NCBI RefSeq assembly: GCF_905404315.1
Contig: NC_066265.1
Coordinates: 26,498,501-26,562,500, forward strand
Origin: Leptidea sinapis
Lineage: Eukaryota; Arthropoda; Insecta; Lepidoptera; Pieridae
DNA: 64,000 nucleotides
Reading direction: 5' to 3'
Under the pieces are notes generated by a model, which was not told the DNA's origin, did no database searches, and saw only the letters and a program-made list of their open reading frames with translations. The position numbers and the translations under genes were made by a program. The first letter of the stretch is position 1; each line of letters starts with the position of its first letter. This document shows positions 27,501 through 38,499 of the stretch, piece after piece.

Positions 27501-28501
27501 GGTCACACTAAAAGTTTTGCGTAACGTAAAAATAACATGTTATAACCAAAATTTAATTTTTTATTACTTTTCAAAATACTGTCCTTTACATTTTAAACAT
27601 TTTTTCATGCCATTGAACCCTTTTTTTTATAACAGGAGGACCACAGATCTGAAGGCATGTTTTCTACGTGCTGATTGAACACTATCACTGCCTCTTCGTT
27701 ATTGGTAAAAGTGAAACCTCTCATCAAATCTTTGATTATCGGGAAACTACAGAAATCACAGGATGCCAGGTCGGGGCTATGTGCAGGATGGGTGAAGAGT
27801 TGTACTTTATCGGAAGCTAAATATGACTTAGTTTTGTTGGCCGTGTGTGAAGAAGCGTCGTCGTCGATATAGGCGCGCTTTATGGTCGTCTTTCGCGAAC
27901 TTTTTTTAACACCCTGGGTAAACAAATGGTAGAATACCACTCGGTATTAACACTCTTTTGATTTTCAAGTTGAATTGTGCAGATGGGACCCAAAGCTGAG
28001 AAAACGTTTCTCGCATGCCTGACTTTTGTTCGCGTGTTCTCATTTTCAAACACCCATTCTCAAGATTGCTGTTTTTTTGGGTTGAAAACAATAAATCCAC
28101 TTTTCATCTCCCGTGACAATGTCATAAACAGCATTAGAATGTCCGTGGTCGTACTTCATTAGCATCTGTGAGTACCAATTTGGCTCATACCAATCCCCAA
28201 TAGTCCTCGAATTGTCTCATAGTTAATCCGTGGGTTTTCTTCAATTAGCCGCTTAACAGTAGCCACATTATTTTCATTGACTTCAGTTGAAGGCCGCCCT
28301 TCACGAAATTCGTCATGTAAAGAGACCCGACCTCTCTCAAATTCAGCAAACCATCGCCTCACGGTGCTCAAGCAAGGTGCTTCTCTCCCAAAAGCATTTG
28401 TTTTTTTATTAATAAGAAGGTTGCAAAGTTTCAAAAAATATAACTATCGTAATTCAAATAGTTCCGATTAGCTAGAAGTGCAAAACTTTTAGTGTGCCCC
28501 A
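27501..28501 (-). mobile_element. Second mariner-type transposon, inactive
   Basis: Inverted repeats CACACTAAAAGTTTTGC lie at 27504-27520 and, reversed, at 28480-28496. They are identical over 17 bases. TA lies outside the left end (27499-27500), and AT/TA follows the right end at 28501-28503. A broken mariner transposase occupies the space between. It is about 1.0 kb, shorter than the ~1.3 kb norm, so it has lost part of the gene. Confidence 0.8.
27605..28434 (-). pseudogene. mariner transposase remnant (D,D34D)
   Basis: Read on the minus strand. Frame 28434-28159 holds the helix-turn-helix region (TVRRWFAEFERGRVSLHDEF, then GRPSTEVNENN). Frame 28100-27906 is a middle fragment. Frame 27940-27605 has DDDASSHTA and HSPDLASCDF with 34 residues between the catalytic aspartates. 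The HDN motif of the family has become DDD. The first catalytic D is in the decayed middle. It differs from the mariner at 0.5-1.7 kb in both protein and inverted repeats, so it is a different family. Confidence 0.85.
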
Positions 28502-28639
28502 TATTTATTTATTTGATTGCGTATTTATTTGATTTTATCTTTTTTTGCTTAGTTTCATCATAATATATGGTTTAGCTAAGTGGGTATGTACCGAGGCTTA
28601 ATAATATAAACAGAAGCAGCTTACAAGAGCTTCTCCCCA

Positions 28640-28800
28640 TGCGGTTTTCAAGGAACATACAACCAAGCTGTGGTGTGAGCTTTGTCCGATGTTTCCAGGA
28701 CATCGTTATGGTCCCTCCTAAAAACTACTTATATAACTTTGGTCTCATACTCACACGTACTCATTTGTCCTCCTCTGCCATAAAAAAACAGCAACTCGAA
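28640..28800 (+). mobile_element. 3' end of a family A LINE
   Basis: GCGGTTTTCAAGGA, AAGCTGTGGTGTGAGCT and CATTTGTCCTCC with an A-rich tail match the last ~180 bases of the copy at 59700-59930 in the same order. The copy is strongly 5'-truncated. Confidence 0.65.
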
Positions 28801-28809
28801 GGCTAGAAG

Positions 28810-30330
28810 ACATACAAACAAAAAATTAAACATTATATTCAAAGCTCTAAACATTTTGACGAAAACTATACGTGGTTGCTTGTGATATATTATCTATAAT
28901 TGCACAAAATATAGAGGTACCTACAATGTGTATTGTACACATTGTAACAATAAAAAATGTATGCGCTTAAGACTAATATGAAAGTGAAAACGTCATCAAG
29001 GTTAATAATACGAAATACGACTATTTCTTTGAGCTATATTCAAACTAACAACATTTACAATACTAAAATTTTGCTCTTTACTGATCGCGCTTCTTAGTCG
29101 ACTGGAGCCAACATAGTTGAGCGTGACAGCTCTATTTAATTCATTATCAATTAAAGAATATGCTCAGTGTGTGCAAAGAAGTAATCTAGAAGTGCCTAAT
29201 GTATTTCCACGTTTCCCTTTCTCTTCTTCATAATTATGTTACGAGTACTTTCTGAGCTTTGCAGTCTAGTCTCTGTTTCTACGTGTATACGCAATCGTAT
29301 TAACTAGAAGTCAGAATATATTATATATATATAAGAGATTTTCACGTATATAGTCACTCATCACGATATCTCTGGAACCATAAGCCGTAGAGAGTTGAAA
29401 TTTGGTAGGAATATTCCTTTCGCCGAGTAGAGGTCAGCTAAGAACGGATTTTACGAAATTACACTCGTATAACATATAAAAAAGGTATAAAGTAGCGTTA
29501 TGACACTATATAGAAACGCGTTTTATTATCGTTGACACAAAAAACGAAAATTCGTTTTAGGTCACAAAAACGCCAAACTTCAATAATTACTCTTTTTATT
29601 ATCGGCAACCCTAAATAAAAACTACAGTTTCGAAGTTACCATTTTCATTCGAATATTTTCATACATTTACATTTTGCGTCCATTCATAAAAATAAGTGGG
29701 GCAAAATCGGGCATTGAAATGATCTGAAATAGAAATATATTTATTTTGGTTGGTATCACTTAGTAACGTCATGAAACTACCGTGAAGGGGCTTTGACATG
29801 GGGAGAAAAACCCAGCCCATCTTTTACATTCCTGTTATATTGTGCAATTTTGGTTATGACTTCAGGATCCCTATTTTAAAAAAAAAACCTTGTCCATGTT
29901 ACGGCAAAGTTGTAGCTTTATAATGGTGAAATAATTTTTAAAATCGGTCGAGTTGTTTTTGAGTTAAATCATAACAAACGAACAATAAATCAATACTTTC
30001 ATATTTATAGTATGAGTGTAGATGTAATTTATCCCATCTGTTAGTGATTCATGGCAATTCCTATCATATCTATCAGTCATTTTCCTAGTCGGATCATTGC
30101 AATTGTGATATGGCAACAGAATAATCTTATTATTTTCTTTGTCGATAGAATCACATTAATACGAGTATTACCCGTACCTTAAGCCAAATTGAAGAGTGGT
30201 CCGATGGAATACATTGATGGCTTCTGTGATTGATGGATTATAGATAATCAATTATATTAGTATTTTTTTTTATTCCTTGGGTTCTTCCTGAAGTTTGTGT
30301 GTATTTTGTATCTTAGGTTGTTGCTTCATC
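28810..30330. other. Non-coding stretch with repeat fragments
   Basis: No gene is recognisable. A block at 29770-29835 (AACGTCATGAAACTAC followed by CATGGGGAGAAAAACCCAGCC) recurs, diverged, at about 49848-49935. The 29940-30010 part (AAATCGGTCGAGTTGTTTTTGAGTT) looks like the 3' end of an insect retroposon. Confidence 0.4.
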
Positions 30331-30344
30331 TACAGGACCTACTT

Positions 30345-30475
30345 TGCAGTTCTTAACCTGCTCGACCCTAATAATTGCATATTAGTGCTATGAGAGTTGA
30401 ACAAGATATACCAAAATTTACGAACCATACGTACTCGAACGGTTGGCTCAGTTGGAAAGCGCTAAGAGTGTGTAA
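30345..30475 (+). repeat. Decayed tRNA-headed SINE fragment
   Basis: CTACAGGACCTACTTTGCAG and TGCTCGACCCTAATAATTGC match, with changes, the non-tRNA part of the copy at 10385. AACGGTTGGCTCAGTTGGAA (about 30435-30455) is a good A-box-like tRNA 5' half. No B box follows. The sequence then passes into a LINE fragment near 30497. Confidence 0.5.
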
Positions 30476-30496
30476 AAATAAAAAAATAAAATCGAC

Positions 30497-30858
30497 TAAG
30501 CCGAGTTAGTAAGTCTTTTGTGGGGCGTTGTATATGCTTTTACAAGAAGATCCCAAAATGTGTTCAAAACAAATGCATTACGAAATTCAAAAGAACTATT
30601 AAGAAACGTTTGTGTGGTAAAGGTTATTATAATATAAACGACTTTCTTAATGATACCACAGATTAGGAATAGAGCCGTTAGGCTATTAAATAATAAATTT
30701 TATTGTACGTGTTTACATATTAACCCCATTTTGATAAAAAAAAGAAGCCCGCTGAGTTCTCAGTTCTGAGGCATTCTTTTTCGAATGGGTGGTACTGTTT
30801 GACTTACAATAAGTGATATATTATCCAATTTTGAATAGAAATATTTGAAGTTTAATTT
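30497..30858 (+). mobile_element. 3' end of a family B (CR1-like) LINE
   Basis: GTAAGTCTTTTGTGGGGCGT through ACGACTTTCTTAATGATACC matches the copy at 63356-63505 base for base over most of its length. The 3' UTR is also shared (GCCCGCTGAGTTCTCAG and GAATGGGTGGTA). The frame is broken. Confidence 0.75.
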
Positions 30859-31108
30859 AAAAACATTTTCAACGTTTAATGTCACTTCTAAAAAAATATA
30901 TGGTCGTGTACCTTGTATACCTTATCTTGGTAACGATTTATCACGTCTGTTTCCGCAATGAGTCGCTAATTTATTCCATTTTTCGTACAGGGATGGTTGG
31001 TCACTCCAACCACCACTACTATATTGTTGGAAAGAATCTAGTAGCTATTTACAGTCCTTCTAAGTAAAGCAGTCCCAGCTTCCACACTCCCATTAGAAGA
31101 TGAAGCTG

Positions 31109-31422
31109 TTTTTTTTATGAAAATAAGGGACGAGTCGAGTAGGACGTTCAGCTGATGGTAATTGATACGCCTTACACATTACAATGCAGTGCCGCTTAGG
31201 ATTCTTGAAAAACCCCAAAAAATCTGAGTGGCACTACAATTGCGCTTGTCACCTTGAGATATACGATGTTAAGTCTCATATGCCCAGTAATTTCAGTAGC
31301 TACGGCGCCCTTCAGACCAAAACACAGTAATGTTTACACATTACTGCTTCACGGCAGAAACTGCTTCCGTTGTGGTAGCCATAATCTAGCCGGCTTCCTG
31401 TGCAAATGAGCCTCCCACTCCC
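31109..31422 (+). repeat. SINE-like interspersed repeat, copy 1 (plus)
   Basis: About 310 bases starting TTTTTTTTATGAAAATAAGG and ending TGAGCCTCCCACTCC. An imperfect direct repeat, ACTCCCATTAGAAGATGAAG before and ACTCCCACTAAAAAAATGAA after, looks like an aged target duplication. The family has no coding capacity. It resembles a non-autonomous repeat I recall as common in Lepidoptera (possibly Metulj-type), but the name is unverified. Confidence 0.75.
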
Positions 31423-31976
31423 ACTAAAAAAATGAAGCTGTGCGTACTCAAAAGTAGGTAAACAAAGGTATGTGTGTTCAGTTCCTGAAAGGAGATATTT
31501 ACTGCTGAGAGATCTATATAGGTACCAAGATAATATATTTACCACTGCTAAGTTATTTCATCTCAGGCGAGTCAGAAGCTGTAACTTTTATCATAAACTT
31601 ATCCTGTGCTTATAGTACCTAGTTTGGTTCATAATTTTAGCATGAAATCTATTATGAGTAAAGTCCATCTACTGATTAATGGAAAATGTTACAATCTGCA
31701 CTAAAATATGAACATCCGAGGATTCAAAATGATTAAGTCAACGGCACAGTCTCTCTCATCCTAATTTTTTCATTTAAAGTCGGAATTGTTTATTTTAATT
31801 CTGTTTTAAAAACGGTGAGCATACCATGGTTTCAGTTAGTTCTTATTCCTGCATTCTGGCTATCATTACATCTGTTCGAAGGTATTAATTTGGGTATCTA
31901 TAGTCGCTTAACTAATTCACAATTATCTGCCCGTGAAAATGGCCAAAATGAAAATGAAAAATGGCCGTTAGGCAGT

Positions 31977-32140
31977 TAAGTCCTCGAATGGCGACCACGT
32001 ATCGGAAGACGAAATGTTTGTAGGCCCCCCACAAGATGGACCAACGATGTGTTCAGGATCACGGGAATAGGTTGGATGAGGGCAGCGCAGGAGCGATCGT
32101 CATGACGATCTTTGGGGGAGGAGGAGGAAGTCCCGGAGAA
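31977..32140 (+). pseudogene. RTE-like LINE ORF2 C-terminal remnant
   Basis: One frame reads VLEWRPRIGRRNVCRPPTRW, then TNDVFRITGIGWMRAAQERS, a stop and RSLGEE. The pattern GRP.TRW.DD....G..WM..AQ.R..WR.L.E is the C-terminal tail of RTE-clade retrotransposon proteins. One in-frame stop replaces the expected Trp. No RT domain remains nearby. Confidence 0.65.
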
Positions 32141-32209
32141 ACCAAAAAAATACCGATTCGATAACCTTCTAAGTCCGTTAAAAAGTGAATCTGATAAGTT
32201 TTGTCTCAT

Positions 32210-34640
32210 GCTCGTTTCTTAATAACTGATAACATAGAACGAAAGGTTGAGAAGGAAAAGGTGGACAACAATATCTACTACTACAACTCTTATTATATTA
32301 ATTTCATGGCTGAGTTCTTTGAATATTTCATACATCGCCAAATGGCTTTCCATCGAAAATCGTAGCTGTTCAAGTTACCAAAGACTACGATACATTGATG
32401 ATAATTAAAATTGTATACTACGTCTGGAACAGGCAATTAGAGTACTATAGATAATATAGAGTTCTATATCTAACAGATATTGGCGAAGCAGGCACCAAAT
32501 TACGTTGTCTATTATAGATAGTAAATGCACAGAATAGGGATAGATACTACGTATAAACTAATAGCAAACAAACTGCAAGAGATTTCGTGACACTTATGTT
32601 TACAAAATCAACTCCGTGCAAACCATTTGTATTGTTATACCTGCATGAAGTTATAGCTGTAGACTACAATTCTAGAGTCAATGGCGTCTCGATGTTTTCA
32701 TGCGATGTTCCAGCCAGTCGCGCGCCGCGTGTCGAACGGAAAATACATTTTCGTGGTTCGCTCTAGCCGGGAGTTTCATGCTACACGCTACGAAATAGCG
32801 TAGCCCGTCTCTCTATAATTTCCTAACTAAACAAGTTTATTTGTGGTGTGTATATCAAGGGATTTTACAGTAAACTTTTAATCGTGTTAAATAATTACTT
32901 CTTGAAATCGGAATACTTCCAGTGGTTGTTGGTTGAATTTCCGCTGGTGTATACAACTTACTTATGTTATGCTATTAGACATTTATAGGTAAGTTAATTC
33001 CCTCGTGTTCGATTTGTTCCTAATCTTACATTACTTTACCAAATAAGTAATTAATTATTGTTAAGTGATCAAAACAGAAGTGACCAAGAAAGCTCGCTAT
33101 TTCTCATCTTTATCATGCCGGGATGGTAATGCCATTCCTTTATCTTCAATATTTAAGTTTCTTTTAATGGAAGATGATGATAAATGATCATACGAGTCAC
33201 CTGATGGTAAATGATTACCGTAGCCTATACTCTCTTATAACAGCAGAGGAATCATCAGCGTTGCCAACCTTATAAAATTTCAATTAAACGTACATAATAT
33301 GAATTCGAATATTGAAAACACATTGGTGGTGGGTGAGGATCGGACCGTTGGCTCCGTGGTGAGAGACAACGGTTAAAACTATTGTGCTACCGAAGTAAAT
33401 GTAAACTCCTGTTACTTCAAACTATTTGTTATAATTAAGTATATACGATGAAGCAACAAACACTATATCTAGTTTTTTTTTAAAACAACAGCTATTGGTT
33501 CTTGTTTAATATATATTAAAAACTTTATACTGTGACGTAAATTATGCATTTATCACATAAACGTATTGAAAAATTCTTAATTTCCCACCAAAACAAAAAA
33601 CATAATGCATCTGTTAATAAATTATCAGATAGAGTGTCCTTTGTTCTTGTATATTTATCGCACTTTATAACTTGTTTTACATTACAAATTTGAACATACT
33701 TACTTGCGGCGTTGCTACCTTTTGGTGAGTCTTCACTTCGTTAATCATTATTTTCTTCTTCTCTTTTTCAACTAATCAGTTTTCTAAAGGGCGCACCGTA
33801 CCTCTTATTGCTTACCGAGATATTGAACTATATCAACAATTCTTCTATCAGTCACGTTGAAATAAATATATGTCTAAATTTTATATGAACTAGCGAGCGA
33901 CTTATTATGACATCCAATGACGTCTTAGAATTTTCTCGATAGAAAAAATCACAAATTTGACATTAGTTAGTACAAGAAATACTTTCAATATGACTTTAAA
34001 ACTTTGCAGATTAATTAAACTTAAATAAAGGCAAGACTTGTCTGATCACGATTTTAAAAATATCGATTTCGATATGATATACCGTGACGGGGTTTGCCCA
34101 TCGATGTATCCATCTCTTTAGTAGGGCTTGGGGCTTAATAGGGGCAGGTGCATGTTACAGAACGCTATCATGATCTGCCAGCCACATCATGAGAGTAATA
34201 ATTGTTTACGTACTGACATAAGTGTGAAGTGAAAAAAGTTATGCTAGTCTTAATATATATTGTTTGTTTCCAATGAACTCCTAAACTAATGAACGGATTT
34301 TAATGGGGTTTACTTCAGTGCAGTTTACTCCAACTTGAGGGATAGGATTGTTTTTATTTCGAGTTGGGACACATAATTATTTTTATTTCCAATATTTGTT
34401 TTGTATGAACATAATATTTTCTATGAGAGAATTTATTGACGCACGGTTGGACAGTTCTGCTGTGAAACAATTATAACAACAGAGAACATATTTTACGAAA
34501 CAATTCTTGATGTTATGAAATATTATTGACAAATTATTAAAAAAACATTATTTTATTTATTATGTACAGAGCAACGTCTGTCGGGTTAGCTAGTTGATTA
34601 TATTAACTGTTATAATTAAACTTGTTAATTGTTGACGAGG
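32210..34640. other. Mostly non-coding stretch with a possible 5' noncoding exon
   Basis: No coding gene is visible. The 32690-32830 part is unusually CpG-rich for the region (GTCGCGCGCCGCGTGTCGAA). At 32985-32994 ATAG is followed by GTAAGTT, a consensus 5' splice site. This would fit a promoter with a noncoding first exon on the plus strand. The rest is AT-rich. A short SINE-like fragment lies at 33198-33230. Confidence 0.25.
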
Positions 34641-34649
34641 CTGTTGATT

Positions 34650-34963
34650 TACGGCCGTTCCCAATATTCAGCCTATCTCTTACTTGAGATAAAAATCGTA
34701 GCTATCGTTGATTTTTCTGCCCCAATTAAATTATCGACGGTAACTCACCTTATCCGTACACGCTGTTTGTCAATGGGACGACGTATAAGCTTGTCAGCGA
34801 TAGAAGTGTGTATGGAAATTGCAATTTACGCGTCCCAATATAAAGCGATAAGAATGACTTATCGGCTATATTGGGACAGCTTCAGATTATTGACACCTAA
34901 TTACTGACAGTAGAAGGTAGTAATTTATATCTATCTGTAGATAGTATATTGGCAACGGCCGTA
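34650..34963. mobile_element. MITE with ACGGCCGTT inverted ends, about 314 bp
   Basis: Left end ACGGCCGTTCCCAATA (34651-34666) and right end, reversed, ACGGCCGTTGCCAATA (34962-34947) differ at one of 16 positions. The interior shows no transposase. An open frame of 92 codons inside (34629-34907) has no known motif and is taken as chance. The superfamily cannot be assigned because the target duplication is unclear. Confidence 0.6.
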
Positions 34964-35079
34964 TCTGTTTATAGAACAAAGGTTTGCGAGGTCGATGCCC
35001 CCTGTGAATAACTTTTCTTTTCTAAGTCTATGTGTTTTGAAGTCAATATTTATTTTGTAAGGTTTCTTTTGTTTTGCCA

Positions 35080-35240
35080 AATTATTGTCATAAAAGTCAT
35101 TTACATGAACCGCTTTTGAAGTGAAAAGTTCTATTATAATAAATATTAAATTTTGTAACAAATTTGTTTTGTACATTTTCATAGAACAGATTGCAAAAAC
35201 ATAATATATTATTACTTACTTTTATTAAGAAGACCACGAA
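35080..35240 (-). mobile_element. Diverged family B LINE 3' fragment
   Basis: On the minus strand a stretch with ATGTACAAAACAAATTTGTT and an SKAVHVNDFYDN-type end parallels the C-terminus at 63400-63510 (GKDYYSINDFLND). It is too degraded to delimit well. Confidence 0.4.
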
Positions 35241-35544
35241 TGGATACCGGAACATTTCAAATATAAAGTTATTATAAAGTATTGCATAGATTCCGACAAG
35301 AAAGCTCACGACTATAATCAACCTAAATTATAGGGATCGGAAATAGTACGTTCGAGTTGATAGAACCATGACTTCTAGCCGTGTTTGGGCTGATTAGACA
35401 ACAACATAGTTAAGCGACTATATTGACTATATTTTTATATTGACACACTTTTTACATAAATTATCTTGCCCCAAGTTAAGCATATATAGCCTGTGTTATG
35501 AGTTACAAGACAATGATATATTTAATACAATATACTTACTTAAA

Positions 35545-35745
35545 CATACATATTTTTTTTACATACATCATTTTAACATACATAATTCATATAAACATAC
35601 GTAAATACATTTAAACATCCATGACTCGGAAACAAACATCCATATTCATCATATAAATGCTTGCAACTACTGGGATTCGAACCTGGGACCTCTAGCTTAG
35701 TACGTAGGATCGCTAACCACTCGGCTATACAGGTCGTCAAAACAA
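35545..35745 (-). repeat. tRNA-derived SINE
   Basis: Read on the minus strand, the head reads CCTGTATAGCCGAGTGGTTA followed by a B box GGTTCGAATCC (35683-35673), a perfect RNA polymerase III B-box match. A body with GCAAGCATTTATATGATGAA and an AT-rich tail of ATGTTTA-like repeats follows. The same order occurs in SINEs of other Lepidoptera as I remember them. The tRNA-like part cannot form a proper mature tRNA end, so it is not called a tRNA gene. Confidence 0.7.
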
Positions 35746-35915
35746 TAACTACGAAGGATATAAAAATACGTAGTACCTTCATAGTACCACTGAACTCATC
35801 TGGTGATGGAGCCGCATGTTAAGCAACGGAACTCCTTAATTAATAATAATAATTAAAAGGTTTATTTGGCTCAAAAAGTTAACTTATAACAATATGGACA
35901 TTACAGAATCAAAAT

Positions 35916-35976
35916 GGTGTCTAGTCAGCGTTATGTTGGGTATTTTACTTCTCAACGCTGATATTGTCTAGACACC
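35916..35976. other. Imperfect hairpin of 61 nt
   Basis: GGTGTCTAG (35916-35924) pairs with CTAGACACC (35968-35976), and the adjacent TCAGCGTT pairs with AACGCTGA, with a 6-base bulge on the 3' side and a ~21-base loop. It could be a small RNA precursor or a MITE remnant. Nothing shows transcription. Confidence 0.35.
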
Positions 35977-36450
35977 GAGACACAGATTTCGAGAATTAAA
36001 TATTTATTAATTAAAATAGATATGTAATCATCCAAGTCTACTGCTAACATAAACCTTGGCAATGAAAAATTATAAAATTATATATATTTTATATATGTAT
36101 GTCGGAGAATTAGAATATAAAAGTAATATGGCCTGTATGATTATATTCTACTCGGAGTATTGGGCTGTCGGGCTATCAGTAGAGCGCTCATTGAGAAGTG
36201 GCATTCGTCTTTAAGCTAGCGCCCGCGCCGGTTGTGCGCACTGATCGACTTAAAACAACATGGAGGATACCAACACCGTGACGCCCGATTTTAAATCAAA
36301 ATAAATCTCCGAGATGTATACATACATATATTTACAAAAAAAACTGTTTGTAATATATACAGTTATTATAATTTAACCTAACGTATCCTGGCTGTGTTAA
36401 GGCTCATTAGAATAATCATAAGACGCACTTGACAAGACGTATTTTGACGT

Positions 36451-36535
36451 TGCCCTGTGCTTCCCGGGGCATAAGAAAATAGGCAAGTGACAGGCCCAAG
36501 GGTGTCGTAAGAGGCGACTAATTATATACTAAATT
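36451..36535 (+). repeat. 5' end fragment of a family A LINE
   Basis: TTGCCCTGTGCTTCCCGGGG and GGCCCAAGGGTGTCGTAAGA match the start of the copy at 22711-22780 with a few changes. A SINE-like repeat follows directly at 36536. Confidence 0.65.
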
Positions 36536-36757
36536 TACCAGTGGGAGGCTCTTTTGCACAAGATGCCAGCTAGATAATGGGTACCGTAACGGCGCCTTTT
36601 TCTGCCGTGAAGCAGTAATGCGTAAACATTATTGTATTTCGGTCTGAGGGGCAAATATCTGGGCAAATGAGAATAACATATTACTTATTAATAATAAAAT
36701 ATCTCAAGATGACGAGCGTAATTGTGGTGCTGCTCAGAATTTAGGGTTTTTCAAGAC
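36536..36757 (-). repeat. SINE-like repeat, copy 2 (minus), truncated
   Basis: ACCAGTGGGAGGCTC, GCTAGATAATGGGTACC, CTGCCGTGAAGCAGTAATG and TCAAGATGACGAGCG follow the family order reversed. It lacks the outer ~70 bases and breaks off after TTTTTCAAGA. Confidence 0.75.
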
Positions 36758-36759
36758 AT

Positions 36760-37640
36760 TTGACTCACTGACACTAAAATCCCTTCGCTGACTAACCCAT
36801 TAACTTCAGCCATCTTAAAAGTTTTAATATTCTTTCCTTAGCGTGCCAATATTAATTCAATTCTAATGATAAGACGGAAACTTGTCCAACCAATAAATAT
36901 AAGTTTATTAAAAGCAATTGAAAATATTTTTTATATTACAACAGACGTTATAATTTTAAAAACTATTAAAACTGTACTTTGAGGATATTGTATTTTTTTA
37001 AAGTTCAGTGTCCATTCTACGTAATTCATACAAAATGTCTCATCTCTATGATATAAAGACAAAGTAACTTTGAAAAATTTGACACTGTAACGTCAAAATG
37101 TGATGTTTTTATTTTTTTGTTTTTATCTGTGGGACTTGGTTCTGTTAATATTTCGATTTGAGCAAAAATAATGTATATTTATTATTAGTGTTATTCATAG
37201 CGTGAGTGTTCCTGAAATAGTTATAAATGATGAAATCAAATCTAAAATGTGTGATTGTCCGAAGATAAGTGATTTTCATATAAGGTAGTGTCTGTTTACT
37301 CTTTTGAGACATGTAAGGAAAAAAAGACAATACATAGAAATCACTCTTTTACACACGTATATTACACATAAATTCCATTTATACAACGCCAGAACACATC
37401 CATTGAAAACTGTTCGGTTATATATTGTAATGCTTTTTGTAATCTGTGATTACAATGCATGTACATGAATAATTTTTCGTACTAATCCAGTATAGTTTGT
37501 ACCGTGGATGCTCGTGTCTTCGTTCGCGACTATACTACACCAATTACTTACACTTGAATAGAGTGAATTTAGCTTTTGTTTCAGTAAAATATGACATTAT
37601 ACTTAAACTTTTACGAGGGTCAAAGTGGGGGATCATATAA
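36760..37640. other. AT-rich non-coding stretch
   Basis: No genes, RNA genes or recognisable repeats were seen. Confidence 0.4.
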
Positions 37641-37907
37641 AACAAGTTTTTGAGACTAATTCGGATCTGCGCGTCTCCGGCCCTGCGGGAAGGGCTGCGC
37701 CTCCGGGCTTTTATACAACACTCTAAGGGTAGGGCTGAATAGAAGGACATGAAAGGCATGGTCCACTGATTAGTCTCTGTCACAGTGTAATGATAAAAAA
37801 TAGTCATTATAATAAAGTTCATATGCGTACTGACCCAGAACATTATGGAACAAGATATACTTCAAGAAAATTTATTGAAGTAGGCGTTACTTTGCGGAAA
37901 TCCATAA

Positions 37908-38097
37908 TTATCCAAATGATTTGAGTTTTCTTTAGTGTTGATTCCGCCAATATTTGTCTTTAAACAATTCGATACGTGTTTCACCTCTACACGAGTCATC
38001 CTCAGGACGTGTTGTCTCGCCAAAATCTGGCACGAGACTAAGAGTCTAGGAAGAACAGTGAGGAATTAACACTAAAGAAACTCAAATCATTTGGATA
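37908..38097. mobile_element. Short element with 27-bp inverted ends
   Basis: CCAAATGATTTGAGTTTTCT (from 37914) and its inverted counterpart AGAAACTCAAATCATTTGG (to 38095) enclose a core with CACGAGTCATCCTCAGGACG and CGCCAAAATCTGGC. TTATCC also mirrors GGATAA outside, so the repeat is about 32 bp with one gap. No coding content. A non-autonomous DNA transposon is the likely reading. Confidence 0.6.
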
Positions 38098-38162
38098 AGA
38101 TATACTTCTACGTTACGTGAGTATTTGCGTTCTGCACTTCTTGTATGGATTGGAAGAACTGG

Positions 38163-38468
38163 TTTTTTCTATGACAGTAAGTGACGAGACGAGCAGGACG
38201 TTCAGCTGATGCTAATTGATACGCATGCCCATTACAGTGCAGTGCCGCTCGGGATTCTTGAAAAATCTAATAATTCTGAGTGTACAATTGCGCTCGTCTC
38301 CTTGAGACATAAGTTAAGTCTCATTTGCCCAGTAATTTCACTAGCTACGGCGCCCTTCAGACCGAAACACAGTAATGCTTACATATTTCTGCTTCACGGC
38401 AGAAATAGGCGCCGCTGTGGTACCCATAATCTAGCCGGCATCCTGTGCAAAGGAGCCCCCCCACTGGT
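38163..38468 (+). repeat. SINE-like repeat, copy 3 (plus)
   Basis: Begins TTTTTTCTATGACAGTAAGT and ends CAAAGGAGCCCCCCCACTGG. AACTGGT flanks it on both sides (about 38157 and again near 38475) and may be the target duplication. The 101-codon frame across it is a shadow. Confidence 0.75.
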
Positions 38469-38499
38469 AAAAAAAACTGGTAAAGTAAAAAAGTTATTT

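Noticed and set aside
34629..34907. 92-codon open frame
   Set aside because: Lies inside a MITE with clear inverted ends and has no motif.
35573..35782. Possible tRNA gene on the minus strand
   Set aside because: Good A and B boxes, but it is joined to a SINE body and an AT-rich tail and has no proper acceptor stem end.
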